Assembly: GCA_046328035.1 (NCBI GenBank)
Contig: JAXLXI010000014.1
Coordinates: forward strand, 62,001-126,000
Direction of reading: 5' to 3'
DNA: 64,000 nt
DNA from: JBGASG01 sp046328035
GTDB taxonomy: Bacteria; Cyanobacteriota; Vampirovibrionia; Obscuribacterales; Obscuribacteraceae
Shown here: piece by piece, positions 8,472 through 17,091 of the stretch
How the letters are laid out: the number at the start of each line of letters is the position of its first letter
How positions within the stretch are numbered: position 1 is the stretch's first letter
The notes under the pieces: model-generated
What the model was told of the DNA's origin: nothing
What the model saw: the letters and a program-made list of their open reading frames with translations, nothing else
Databases searched by the model: none
Made by a program: the position numbers and the translations under genes

Positions 8472-8966
8472 TTACCTGATGTTCGTGTACGAGCCGGACA
8501 GTCCGACTTCCGGATCGGTATCCTTGAAAATCATATGCAGCGCCAGTTTCTTCTTGGCTGACTGGGGCGAGAAGGTGGTCACACCGTGCACCGATTGAGT
8601 CATCGCCGGCAGCGGACCCAGACCTTCGCATTTCTCAATGGTCTTGAGCGCCACTTTGTCTGCCGCCTCGCAGCCGCTCTTGCGGGTGAGGGTTATATGG
8701 GTGGGAACGCCTTGCCAGTCGAGGTCGAAAGCCACGACCGCGCTGCCGGTCATTTCAATCGGGGCGGTCCAGAGCCCTTCCAGTTTCTTCCGGGCGTTGC
8801 TTTCATAGCCTGAGCGCAGAGCCAACACATAAGGACCCAGGTTGATTTGCGATGCGCGAGCCGCCTGTTCGGGAGAAGGAGGCGGCGAAGCCATATCGCC
8901 CCGCGCCGGACCAGCCAGGAGCGAAGCAATAACGAGCAGCAAAAATAAGCCGACTACCGACTTCAT
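8472..8966 (-). CDS. Secreted TonB C-terminal-like protein
   Basis: The ATG at 8966 gives a clean signal peptide (SVVGLFLLLVIASLLAGPARG); the frame continues upstream but without one. The mature part carries a TonB-C-like pattern: RKKLEGLWTAPIEM, SAVVAFDLDWQGVPTHITLT, then RKSGCEAADKVALKTIE. It is paralogous in plan to the gene at 7891-8391, 80 bp downstream. Two cysteines (SGCEAAD and IEKCEG) could form a disulfide. Role unknown; likely periplasmic. Confidence 0.6.
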   Translation of the reverse strand: MKSVVGLFLLLVIASLLAGPARGDMASPPPSPEQAARASQINLGPYVLALRSGYESNARKKLEGLWTAPIEMTGSAVVAFDLDWQGVPTHITLTRKSGCEAADKVALKTIEKCEGLGPLPAMTQSVHGVTTFSPQSAKKKLALHMIFKDTDPEVGLSGSYTNIR

Positions 8967-9080
8967 GGGTTTATGACCTGAGGGTTCGCAACTGCTCAAC
9001 GATAACTTTCGTCGACGCAGTTTTATACCGGCAAAACCCTGAGTCGAGCCTGCTGTTGTCTGTAGAGGTTATCCAGCAGA

Positions 9081-9905
9081 CTACGCGGTGGTGTCCGGAC
9101 CGCTTGGATGCCCATGGGCGCGTGTGAAACGCTTGTTGCAAACGCCCCAATCGATATTAGAAAGGAAGGCATCTAGATACGCACCACGATTGGTGCCGTA
9201 ATCGATCATATAAGCGTGCTCGTACACATCCAGCACCACCAGTGGTACTACATTAGCCGGCACCAGCAAGTTGTGAGCATCGAGCCCGTACATTTGCAGA
9301 CTGGCGTCGCGGGTGTTCCAGCCGACCACGACCCAGCCGCGCATGCATTTGCCGGCCGCCTTCAGGTGATCGATGAATTTGCCTACCGAACCAAAACGCG
9401 CTTCCACCGCGGCTTTCAGATCGCCGGTCGGTTCGCCGCCGCTGCCGCCCAGGTTGGCGAAATACAATTCATGATAGATGACGCCGTTGAGCGCAAAGCT
9501 CTGTTCGACGAGCATTTCTCTGTACGGATGATAGGTGGCGTTCGGCGCCGGCGTGCTGATGTCGACAGCATCCAACCCGGCTTGCAATTCATTGATTTTG
9601 CCGACGTACCCTTCATAGAGCTTTAAGTGTTGTTCGACTTGCTTGGACGACAGCCCGGCCATATTCTTCGTGACAAGGCTGGAAAAATCTTTAGCCGTAT
9701 AAGACTTGCCGCCGGCTGCCGGCGCGCCGCCGGCGATCACTCCGGCTGCCTTGCTTTCGGTTTCTGCAGCCTTAACTATTCCCGTCGAGGTCACAATCGC
9801 GCCGGTCGCAGCAATTGCGCCCATCAGCAGCACTTCGCGTCGAGTGCGCAGTTTGCCCTCAACTACCTCGAAATTACCGATGATTTCGGGTTTTTTAGAT
9901 GTCAT
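9081..9905 (-). CDS. Fe/Mn-family superoxide dismutase with Tat-type signal
   Basis: Converts superoxide to peroxide and oxygen. The Fe/Mn SOD ligands can be placed: His in QHLKLYEGYVGKINEL, His in NGVIYHELYFANL, and Asp and His in LDVYEHAYMIDY. The usual DVWEHAY signature has Tyr in place of Trp. About 75 residues precede the fold and hold a twin-arginine stretch (RTRREVLLMGAIAATGAIV), implying folded export to the periplasm. ATG 9905 is chosen because AGGAGG lies directly upstream; 276 residues rather than the usual ~200. Divergent from the malic enzyme gene. The family is fairly sure; activity of the Tyr variant and Tat export are inferred. Confidence 0.75.
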   Translation of the reverse strand: MTSKKPEIIGNFEVVEGKLRTRREVLLMGAIAATGAIVTSTGIVKAAETESKAAGVIAGGAPAAGGKSYTAKDFSSLVTKNMAGLSSKQVEQHLKLYEGYVGKINELQAGLDAVDISTPAPNATYHPYREMLVEQSFALNGVIYHELYFANLGGSGGEPTGDLKAAVEARFGSVGKFIDHLKAAGKCMRGWVVVGWNTRDASLQMYGLDAHNLLVPANVVPLVVLDVYEHAYMIDYGTNRGAYLDAFLSNIDWGVCNKRFTRAHGHPSGPDTTA

Positions 9906-9955
9906 GCCTCCCCCTCCTGTTGCGGATATGCGCAGCATAAAACTTGCAACCATTC

Positions 9956-10031
9956 AGCATAGCGCGTTTCGCATTAAAGAATTTAGCTCGCGCCATGATT
10001 CTCATGCGAATTTTGCCAAAAGCGCTATGCT
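9956..10031. promoter_or_regulatory. Nested inverted repeats in divergent promoter region
   Basis: Between the sod-like and malic enzyme genes lie an outer pair AGCATAGCGC (9956-9965)/GCGCTATGCT (10022-10031) and an inner pair TTCGCAT (9968-9974)/ATGCGAA (10004-10010), all perfect. They could be operator half-sites or a cruciform controlling both genes. No defined regulator motif was recognised. Confidence 0.4.
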
Positions 10032-10086
10032 TATCGCTTCGCTTATGCAGCGCTCGTTAGCCCAATAACTATCAGGAAATTGGCGT

Positions 10087-11568
10087 ATGTCCACAACAAA
10101 AACGCAACCGGCCGCCGACAAAAAGGTGAACACAACTTTGCAGCCAAGTGCAAGCTACAGTCAGACACTGCGACTGAAAATCAACAACAAGCCGGGCATG
10201 CTCGGCAAAGTGACATCGCTTATCGGCGAGCAAGGCGCGGACATCGGCGCAGTTGACATCGCCGGGTTCGAAAAGGACTTCATCGTTCGCGACATCACGG
10301 TCAACGTGCGCGACGACAGCCACGGCGAAGCGGTGGTGAAAGCACTGAAGTCGATGAAGGACATCGAAGTCGTTCACGTTTCCGACCGCACCTTCCTGAT
10401 GCATCTGGGCGGCAAAATCACGGTCACCAACAAAGTGCCGCTGAAGACCCGCGACGACCTATCAATGGCATACACACCCGGCGTCGCCCGCGTCTGCATG
10501 GCGATTCACAGAGAGCCGTCCAGTGCCTACAAGCTGACCATCAAACGCAATATGGTGGCCGTCGTCACCGATGGGTCCGCCGTGCTCGGATTGGGCAACA
10601 TCGGTCCTGAAGCCGGCTGCCCGGTCATGGAAGGCAAGGCGATGCTCTTCAAAGAATTCGGCAAAGTCGATGCTTTCCCGATTTGCCTGGCTACACAAGA
10701 CACCGAAGAAATCATCAAAACGGTGAAAAACATTGCCCCCGTATTTGGTGGCATCAACCTGGAAGACATCTCTGCACCGCGTTGCTTCGAAATCGAAACT
10801 CGTCTCAAGCAAGAACTGGATATTCCTGTGTTCCACGACGATCAACACGGCACCGCCGTGGTGGTTCTGGCGGCGCTGATGAACTCGCTGAAGATCGTGA
10901 AAAAACAGATGAAGGACCTCAAGATCGTCGTCAGCGGCGTCGGCGCAGCCGGTGTTGCCTGCTCGAAGATCATCATGGCGGCCGGCGCCCGCAACATCAT
11001 CGGCTTCGACCGTCAAGGTGCGATATATGAAGGTCGCACCGAAAACATGAATTACATGAAGGAATGGTTCGCCAAGAACACCAACCCCACCAAGTTCAAA
11101 GGCGTGCTGAAGGATGCGCTGGACGGCGCCGATCTGTACATCGGCCTTTCCGGTCCCGGAACGATCGATCCGGTTGACCTGAAAAAGATGGCACGGGACG
11201 CGATCGTGTTTGCGATGGCCAACCCGATTCCGGAAGTGATGCCGGAAGAAGCGGCGCCTTATGTCCGCATTATGGCAACGGGACGTTCCGACTATCCCAA
11301 CCAGATCAACAACGTGCTCTGCTTCCCGGGCATCTTCAGAGGCGCCCTTGATGTACAGGCCCGCGACATCAACGAAGAGATGAAACTGGCCGCCGCCGAA
11401 GCGATCGCCAACGTGATTGCACCTTCGGAACTCAACGAGGATTACATCATCCCCGGCGTGTTCAATCCGAAGGTGGCGGAGAGCGTCGCCGAGGCTGCCG
11501 CTAAGGCTGCCATCAAGAGCGGCGTCGCCCGTCGCACCAAGAAGATCTCCGACAGCGAAATCGACTAG
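10087..11568 (+). CDS. NAD(P)-dependent malic enzyme with N-terminal ACT domain
   Basis: Oxidatively decarboxylates malate to pyruvate. Residues ~20-100 are an ACT ligand-binding domain (TLRLKINNKPGMLGKVTSLI), expected to give allosteric control. The rest is a bacterial malic enzyme: TRDDLSMAYTPGVARVC, TDGSAVLGLGNIGP, INLEDISAPRCFEIE, FHDDQHGTAVV (metal and malate site) and a Rossmann loop VVSGVGAAGVACSKI. 493 residues, as expected for ACT plus malic domain, with no phosphotransacetylase tail. ATG preceded by AGGA. The stop is 4 bp from cydA, so carbon flow to pyruvate and the bd oxidase may be co-expressed. Cofactor choice (NAD or NADP) is not determined. Confidence 0.9.
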   Translation: MSTTKTQPAADKKVNTTLQPSASYSQTLRLKINNKPGMLGKVTSLIGEQGADIGAVDIAGFEKDFIVRDITVNVRDDSHGEAVVKALKSMKDIEVVHVSDRTFLMHLGGKITVTNKVPLKTRDDLSMAYTPGVARVCMAIHREPSSAYKLTIKRNMVAVVTDGSAVLGLGNIGPEAGCPVMEGKAMLFKEFGKVDAFPICLATQDTEEIIKTVKNIAPVFGGINLEDISAPRCFEIETRLKQELDIPVFHDDQHGTAVVVLAALMNSLKIVKKQMKDLKIVVSGVGAAGVACSKIIMAAGARNIIGFDRQGAIYEGRTENMNYMKEWFAKNTNPTKFKGVLKDALDGADLYIGLSGPGTIDPVDLKKMARDAIVFAMANPIPEVMPEEAAPYVRIMATGRSDYPNQINNVLCFPGIFRGALDVQARDINEEMKLAAAEAIANVIAPSELNEDYIIPGVFNPKVAESVAEAAAKAAIKSGVARRTKKISDSEID

Positions 11569-11572
11569 ATAA

Positions 11573-12910
11573 ATGGACAATCTCCTGGCGGCAAGACTGC
11601 AAATGGGCATGTCGCTGGGATTCCATATTGTCTTCGCGTGCGTCGGCATTGCCATGCCTCTGCTTATGGTGCTGGCTGAAATTTGTTATCGGCGCACCGG
11701 CAACGAGGCATACCTTCACCTGGCGAAACGCTGGGCCAAAGGCACCGCCGTCTTTTTCGCGGTGGGCGCCGTCTCGGGCACCGTGCTCTCCTTCGAACTG
11801 GGTCTATTGTGGCCGTACTTCATGGCCTACGCCGGCAGCATCATCGGCATGCCGTTCTCATTAGAAGGATTCGCGTTCTTCACCGAAGCTATCTTCCTGG
11901 GCATTTATCTGTATGGAAGAAACAAGATAACGGCCTGGCAGCACATCGCGGCCGGGTGCGTGGTGGCAATCAGCGGTGGATTGTCGGCGCTCTTCGTAAT
12001 CCTGGCCAACGGCTGGATGAACACGCCGACCGGATTTCGAGACGTCAACGGCTCGCCGGTGGACATAGATCCGGTGGCGGCGATGCTCAACCCGAGCGGC
12101 ATTCCCGAGGCAGTGCACATGCTGGCTGCCGCCTACGCCGCTACCGGCTTTGCAGTCGCCGGCATCCATGCCTTTGTGTTGCTGAGAAAAAACTCGCACG
12201 AACTCCACCAGAAAGCACTGGCACTGGCGCTGGGCATGGCCGCCGTGAGCGGCTTTCTCGTCCCGCTCACCGGCGACAACGTCGCCCAGGCAGTGGCACA
12301 CAACCAACCGGAAAAGTTGGCGGCCCTGGAAGGACAGTTCGCCACCGAGCGTGGTGCCCCGCTGCGTATCGGCGGCATCCCGGACGAAAATGCCCGCGTC
12401 ACGCGTTATGCCATCGATATACCGTACGGATTGAGCCTGCTGGCTTTCCATGACCCCTTCGCAACGGTCAAGGGACTGAACGACTTCCCGCGCGATCAAT
12501 GGCCGCCGGTGGTGCCGGTGCATATTTGTTTCCAGATCATGGTGGCCTGCGGTGGTGCGATGGGACTGCTCTCAGCGTGGATTGCGTTTCTGTTTCTTCG
12601 CAAAAAGCAGCTGCACGAAAATACCTGGCTGCTGAAAGCCGCCTTGCTAGCCTCGCCCCTCGGTATGCTGGCCGTCGAATGCGGTTGGATGGTCACCGAA
12701 ATCGGCCGCCAACCCTGGGTCATCCACGGCATCATGCGCACCAGTCAGTCAGTCACCCCGGCACCGAGCCTGGTGGCCTGCCTGCTCTTCTCGGGTCTCT
12801 ATTTATTTCTCGCCGTCATCGTTGTGCGCCTCCTGATCAACGAAGTCGCCGCCAGCGAAAAGCCTTTCAGCCCGCCCCAATCGCGCCGCCCGCGCCTGCC
12901 TCTGCCCTAG
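11573..12910 (+). CDS. cydA: Cytochrome bd ubiquinol oxidase subunit I
   Basis: Membrane quinol oxidase subunit carrying haems b558, b595 and d; reduces oxygen to water without pumping protons. Haem-ligand and quinol-site segments are visible: LGFHIVFACVGIAM (His19-type ligand), PFSLEGFAFFTEAIFLG (two conserved Glu), VAGIHAFVLL (His186-type), the Q-loop segment KLAALEGQF and the signature VTEIGRQPWVIHG. At 445 residues it has a short Q-loop. The start lies 4 bp after the malic enzyme stop with no clear Shine-Dalgarno, suggesting coupling. cydB is not adjacent: a reverse-strand gene intervenes. Confidence 0.93.
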   Translation: MDNLLAARLQMGMSLGFHIVFACVGIAMPLLMVLAEICYRRTGNEAYLHLAKRWAKGTAVFFAVGAVSGTVLSFELGLLWPYFMAYAGSIIGMPFSLEGFAFFTEAIFLGIYLYGRNKITAWQHIAAGCVVAISGGLSALFVILANGWMNTPTGFRDVNGSPVDIDPVAAMLNPSGIPEAVHMLAAAYAATGFAVAGIHAFVLLRKNSHELHQKALALALGMAAVSGFLVPLTGDNVAQAVAHNQPEKLAALEGQFATERGAPLRIGGIPDENARVTRYAIDIPYGLSLLAFHDPFATVKGLNDFPRDQWPPVVPVHICFQIMVACGGAMGLLSAWIAFLFLRKKQLHENTWLLKAALLASPLGMLAVECGWMVTEIGRQPWVIHGIMRTSQSVTPAPSLVACLLFSGLYLFLAVIVVRLLINEVAASEKPFSPPQSRRPRLPLP

Positions 12911-12962
12911 CCGGGGGTGCCAATTTTCTCCTTGTGAGTTTCAACACTTTTGAAGAGAATGG

Positions 12963-13727
12963 CTAGGGTTTGAGAAACTGATCGATGTGCTCGAAGATGA
13001 CGCGGGCCGCACCATCGCCGCTGGATGAAGCCGTGCCGGAGGACGTCTTGCCGGTCTTGCCGGCACCGTTCGCGTTGTAGTCGAAGGTGAACTGAATGTC
13101 TACGGAGTCGGGCGCGCCCGCCGGCAATGGACGAAACTTGCCGAGGGCATGCACCGCTTTCAGCGAGGCCTGGTCCACGTTTGCAGACCCACTGCTTTTA
13201 TCCAGGCGCACATTGGTGATCGTGCCGTCGCTCTGAATCTTCCAGAAAACCACGGTGTGTTTGGACTGAGAACCTTTGGGTGGAAACCAGTGTTTCTTGA
13301 CGGCCTTTTGCATGGCAGCCATGTACGGACCGAAGTCCACGTCATCGGCTTGATAGACATCGACGACATGGATGTACGGGTCGAACCTGGCGCGCAACTC
13401 TGTTTTCGGTTTGAAGCCGTCTACCTTGAATGGTATCAGCGGTAACACCGCGGCTCGGGCGGCGGCATCGAATTTGCTGTCTTTCGATGAGTTGTATATC
13501 TCGACATCTTTGGGATTGGTGTCGTTGACTTTGAAGGAAACGATTGCTCGCAGCTTGGCATTGCCAGGCGATTTCCAATGCTTTGCGATGTTGTTTCGCA
13601 TGGCATTCAGCTGAGCATCACGGTCGCCAGACGGCGGCACTGCCCACGCAGTAGAATATGCGCCTGACGCTTGCGTTAACAAAAGCGCCAGCGCGACAGC
13701 CATGCGTTTCTCAAACAAACGTTTCAT
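12963..13727 (-). CDS. Secreted protein with two TonB-C-like domains
   Basis: ATG 13727 gives a signal peptide (MAVALALLLTQASGAYSTAWA); the frame opens 7 codons earlier at a weaker TTG. Two successive TonB-C-like units follow: NAMRNNIAKHWKSPGNAKLR with VEIYNSSKDSKFDAAARAAV, and MQKAVKKHWFPPKGSQSKHT with VRLDKSSGSANVDQASLKAV. The tail is Gly/Ser/Thr-rich. No transmembrane anchor remains after cleavage. It lies between cydA and cydB on the opposite strand. Role unknown; one of three such proteins within 6 kb. Confidence 0.65.
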   Translation of the reverse strand: MKRLFEKRMAVALALLLTQASGAYSTAWAVPPSGDRDAQLNAMRNNIAKHWKSPGNAKLRAIVSFKVNDTNPKDVEIYNSSKDSKFDAAARAAVLPLIPFKVDGFKPKTELRARFDPYIHVVDVYQADDVDFGPYMAAMQKAVKKHWFPPKGSQSKHTVVFWKIQSDGTITNVRLDKSSGSANVDQASLKAVHALGKFRPLPAGAPDSVDIQFTFDYNANGAGKTGKTSSGTASSSGDGAARVIFEHIDQFLKP

Positions 13728-13797
13728 GCATCCAATTATGCCCTGCAACGAACTTGATTCGCGTAAAATCAGGTCGTTCTAATGGCAGGCAAAACCC

Positions 13798-14817
13798 ATG
13801 ACCTTAGAAGTTGCCATTGCCGGCATCCTGATTATCTCGCTGACCTTCTACGTGCTTATGGGCGGCGCGGATTATGGCGCGGGCGTCTGGGACATGCTGT
13901 GTTTTGGTGAACGCGCCCAGAAACAACGGGCACTGATCGCCGAAGTCGTTGGACCGATCTGGGAAGCCAACCACGTCTGGCTGATTCTGGTAATCGTAAT
14001 TCTGTTTACCGCCTGGCCGCGTGCGTTCGCGCTCGTCACCACCGACCTGCATATTCCCCTGGTGATTATGCTGGCGGGCATTGTTCTGCGCGGGTCAGCC
14101 TTCACCTTCCGCACCTACGACACCAAAGATGACAGCGTCCAGCGCCGCTGGAGCCTGGTTTTCGAAATCGCCAGCCTGGTCACTCCGATTATGCTGGGTA
14201 TCACAGTCGGATCCATCTCGGCCGGGCGCATGCACCCCATGGCTCGCCCGGATTTCATCAACTCCTGGGAGCACCCGTTCGCGTTCGCCAACGGTGTCTT
14301 CGCTCTTTGCGTTTTCGCGTTTCTGGCGGCCACCTATCTCACTAACGAAACTTCCGATGCACAACTGCAGAACGATTTCCGCGTGCGGGCCCTGGCGGCA
14401 CAGGGCGGGGTGGCAGTCATGGCTTTGACGGTATTTCTGCTTTCCCAGCACGGCGCTCCTCAGCTCTACAATGACCTGGTGAAGGCGCCCTGGACCATTG
14501 CGCTGCACGCCGTTACGGCGGTCGTCTCCACCGGTGCCATCGTCAGCCTGGTTTACCGCCGCTATCTCATCGCTCGCCTGTGCGCCGCCGGACAGGCGAC
14601 GTTAATCCTCTGGGGGTGGGCGCTATCCCAGTTTCCCTACCTCGTCCGTCCGGAACTGACTATTTTCAACTGCGCTGCCCCGAAAGCCACGCTGGAGTTG
14701 CTTTTGTGGGCGCTGCTCGCCGGCGCGGTCCTGCTGTTTCCGTCATTTTATTTGCTGCTCAAGGTCTTCAGTCAGGCGACTACAGAGGGCGAAAGCCCAG
14801 CAGAGTCAGCTCATTGA
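13798..14817 (+). CDS. cydB: Cytochrome bd ubiquinol oxidase subunit II
   Basis: Membrane partner of CydA that stabilises the di-haem site. Recognisable CydB features: YVLMGGADYGAGVWDML at the N-terminus, VGPIWEANHVWLILVIVILF, and LRGSAFTFRTYDTK. About eight or nine hydrophobic helices; 339 residues is the normal length. ATG with a GCAGG ribosome site. It is separated from cydA by a reverse-strand gene, so it needs its own promoter or read-through from cydA past that gene. Confidence 0.92.
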   Translation: MTLEVAIAGILIISLTFYVLMGGADYGAGVWDMLCFGERAQKQRALIAEVVGPIWEANHVWLILVIVILFTAWPRAFALVTTDLHIPLVIMLAGIVLRGSAFTFRTYDTKDDSVQRRWSLVFEIASLVTPIMLGITVGSISAGRMHPMARPDFINSWEHPFAFANGVFALCVFAFLAATYLTNETSDAQLQNDFRVRALAAQGGVAVMALTVFLLSQHGAPQLYNDLVKAPWTIALHAVTAVVSTGAIVSLVYRRYLIARLCAAGQATLILWGWALSQFPYLVRPELTIFNCAAPKATLELLLWALLAGAVLLFPSFYLLLKVFSQATTEGESPAESAH

Positions 14818-14914
14818 GGCTTTAATATCGGCAGGGCTTGCCCGGGACCAGGATTTGAACCACAATAGAACATAGGAGACCCTCCCTAGGGCTACGCAAA
14901 GAGGTTTGTGCGTC

Positions 14915-15175
14915 ATGAGTTGGCTCGATAAACGGTTAAAGCGCAAAGAAGAACGCAAGAAAGTCGAAGATGATCGGCTTCGCGAGGAAAAACGTCGCAC
15001 CGACGAAATGATTCGTCGCAGAGAGCGGGAAGCTACCGAGCGCAAATTCTTCGAAGAGAAAATGCGTAAGAAGATGGAAGAGAAAAAGGAATTCGACCTG
15101 GCAGAGCAAGAGCGCTACCGGCGAATGACCGAGGAAGAGCAAGCCGCCAAGGACGAAGAAGAAAGCAACCTCTAA
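14915..15175 (+). CDS. Highly charged coiled-coil protein
   Basis: An 86-residue protein, almost entirely Glu/Lys/Arg helix (RKEERKKVEDDRLREEKRR, FFEEKMRKKMEEKKEFDLAE), with no hydrophobic core or signal. It should form a long single helix or coiled coil. ATG 14915 has AGAGG at a proper distance. No family recognised. It stands alone between cydB and the kinase pair and is followed by a hairpin. Confidence 0.5.
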   Translation: MSWLDKRLKRKEERKKVEDDRLREEKRRTDEMIRRREREATERKFFEEKMRKKMEEKKEFDLAEQERYRRMTEEEQAAKDEEESNL

Positions 15176-15197
15176 AACACTCCCAACCGATACTTCG

Positions 15198-15223
15198 AAG
15201 CCCGCGTCAAGGCGGGCTTTGTG
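15198..15223 (+). terminator. Terminator-like hairpin before kinase gene
   Basis: Eight-base perfect stem AAGCCCGC/GCGGGCTT with a six-base loop, followed by only a weak T-run (TGTGTT). It lies 22 bp after the coiled-coil gene stop and 16 bp before the kinase ATG, so it may be a terminator or an attenuating leader hairpin. Confidence 0.55.
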
Positions 15224-15235
15224 TTATGTGCATTA

Positions 15236-17089
15236 ATGGCAAACCCAGGCAGTGACAATAAGAAAGAGCACGAATTCGCCGAGGACGCAGGTCCGGCGAC
15301 TCCCGTCATCGTTGAAGTGCCTGACGGGCAACGAATAGACATCGGCGATTACGACCTGATCGACACCATCGGCAGTGGCGGAATGGGTGTCGTCTATAAA
15401 GCCAAACACAAAAAACTCGACAAGACCATGGCCATCAAGTGCCTGCATCGCGAGCTGGCAGTCGATGCCGCCAACGTCAGAAGATTCGCTCAGGAAGTGC
15501 GCGCCGCCAGCCAGCTGTCACATGCAAATCTGGTTTCGGTTTACGACTCCGGTATCACGGACGATGGCACGCCTTATCTGGTCATGGACTTCTTAGAAGG
15601 CACAAGTCTCGCCGACACGCTGCGCAAAGAAGGTTTCTTGCCCCTGGAACGGTTTATCGAGATCTTTCTGCAAGTGACGGAGGCGCTGGATCACGCCCAC
15701 GCCAAAGGCATCGTGCATCGCGATTTGAAACCGAGCAACATCATGCTGGTCGGCAACGAGTCTTCGGTCAGCGACTTCGTGAAGATCGTGGACTTCGGCA
15801 TCGCACGTGTGATTCAGGAAGTCGCCAAAGACGGACCGCGAGTTACCCAAACGGGCGATGTGATCGGCAGCCCGGTCTACATGAGCCCCGAGCAGTGTCT
15901 GGGAAAAAATCTCGACAGCAGTTCGGACATCTACTCGCTGGGCGTCGTTATGTATGAGTGCCTGACCGGCAAAGCACCATTTGCCGCCGACAACGCCATC
16001 CAAATGATCGTCAAACACGTGCAGGACAAGCCGATTGCTCCATCCAAGCTGCGCCCCGACTTGCGCATCCCTCCAGAGCTGGACAACCTGATTTTGAGTT
16101 GCCTGGAAAAAGATCCGGCGCTGCGTCCGAAAAATCTGCACGACATTCGCATTGAACTTTTGCTGCTGCGCGGTGAGATTTATAGCGGTCGCAAACGCAG
16201 TCTGCCTCTGGGTGAACGTGTGCGACGGACAACGAAACGCACGGTCGACAACTTCAGCGTCGGCAGAGACGCCGCCGTAATCTTATCGGTGATCGGACTG
16301 ATTGTCTTGTGCGCCAGCGTTTTCTGGTATCGCTTCTCGATCAACAATCCATCCCAGACGACGCCCGAGAAGCAGGTTGCAGAGCTCATGGAAGACGCCA
16401 AACTATCCACGTTGCGCCAGAATCCTCAGCAAGCCAATACCGAATACAAAGAAGCGCTGGCGCTCGCCGAGAAACACAATTTGCCCGCCAGAACACAGGT
16501 AGAATTAAACAGTCAACTCGGCGAATACTCGCACGAACTGCGCATTCACGATGGACTGAGCGACGCAGAGCGGAAAGATCTTTACCGGGAGTCGATCAAG
16601 TATCACAAGCGCGTGCTGGAGCTGCTCGCTGAACATACCGAACTCGGACCGCCACCAGCTGCCATTCTCGACCACCTCTCGTTCGAGAGCGGTCAGGTCG
16701 GCAGCTATGGCGATGGAGAGGAGTTCGGTCGCCAGGCCGTAAAACTCCACAAAGATGAACTGCAGTCGCATGCACCGCAAGCATCAGTCATGGGCACCAT
16801 GCAGGCCTACCAGTATCTGGCTGAACACCTGGACTACACCAATCACAGAGACGAAGCGATTGAGTTGCTGGAAGAGAGCATTGCCCTGGCGAAACAATGG
16901 TCCGGTGCGCAATTCTCTCAAGAAGCGTACGGCAACCTGCTCACACTCAGAGATCTGTACAGACACAAAGGCGACTACAAGAAAGCTGTCGAAGTGGACA
17001 AAGAGATAATGGGTGTCGCCACTAACAATCCAGCCCAGGCCGCTCAAGACCTTAAAGACGATCAGTCGAAAGCCGGAGCGCAGAGATAG
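15236..17089 (+). CDS. Receptor-type Ser/Thr protein kinase with TPR-like tail
   Basis: A PknB-type kinase occupies residues ~35-310: IGSGGMGVVYKAKHK (P-loop), AIKCLHREL (catalytic Lys), IVHRDLKPSNIM (catalytic loop), VDFGIARVI (DFG), GSPVYMSPEQC. One membrane helix (~VILSVIGLIVLCASVFWYRF) follows, then ~250 residues of helical, TPR-like sequence, probably outside the cytoplasm as a sensor or scaffold. The ATG at 15236 lacks an obvious Shine-Dalgarno; the frame opens 5 codons upstream at GTG. The next gene, a paralogue, begins 2 bp after the stop, so the two kinases are co-translated. Signal and targets unknown. Confidence 0.88.
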   Translation: MANPGSDNKKEHEFAEDAGPATPVIVEVPDGQRIDIGDYDLIDTIGSGGMGVVYKAKHKKLDKTMAIKCLHRELAVDAANVRRFAQEVRAASQLSHANLVSVYDSGITDDGTPYLVMDFLEGTSLADTLRKEGFLPLERFIEIFLQVTEALDHAHAKGIVHRDLKPSNIMLVGNESSVSDFVKIVDFGIARVIQEVAKDGPRVTQTGDVIGSPVYMSPEQCLGKNLDSSSDIYSLGVVMYECLTGKAPFAADNAIQMIVKHVQDKPIAPSKLRPDLRIPPELDNLILSCLEKDPALRPKNLHDIRIELLLLRGEIYSGRKRSLPLGERVRRTTKRTVDNFSVGRDAAVILSVIGLIVLCASVFWYRFSINNPSQTTPEKQVAELMEDAKLSTLRQNPQQANTEYKEALALAEKHNLPARTQVELNSQLGEYSHELRIHDGLSDAERKDLYRESIKYHKRVLELLAEHTELGPPPAAILDHLSFESGQVGSYGDGEEFGRQAVKLHKDELQSHAPQASVMGTMQAYQYLAEHLDYTNHRDEAIELLEESIALAKQWSGAQFSQEAYGNLLTLRDLYRHKGDYKKAVEVDKEIMGVATNNPAQAAQDLKDDQSKAGAQR

Positions 17090-17091
17090 CT

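Noticed and set aside
14838..14864. tRNA T-arm-like string (ggatttgaacc) on the minus strand
   Set aside because: The flanking bases do not form a five-base T-stem, and no acceptor or anticodon arm could be built around it.
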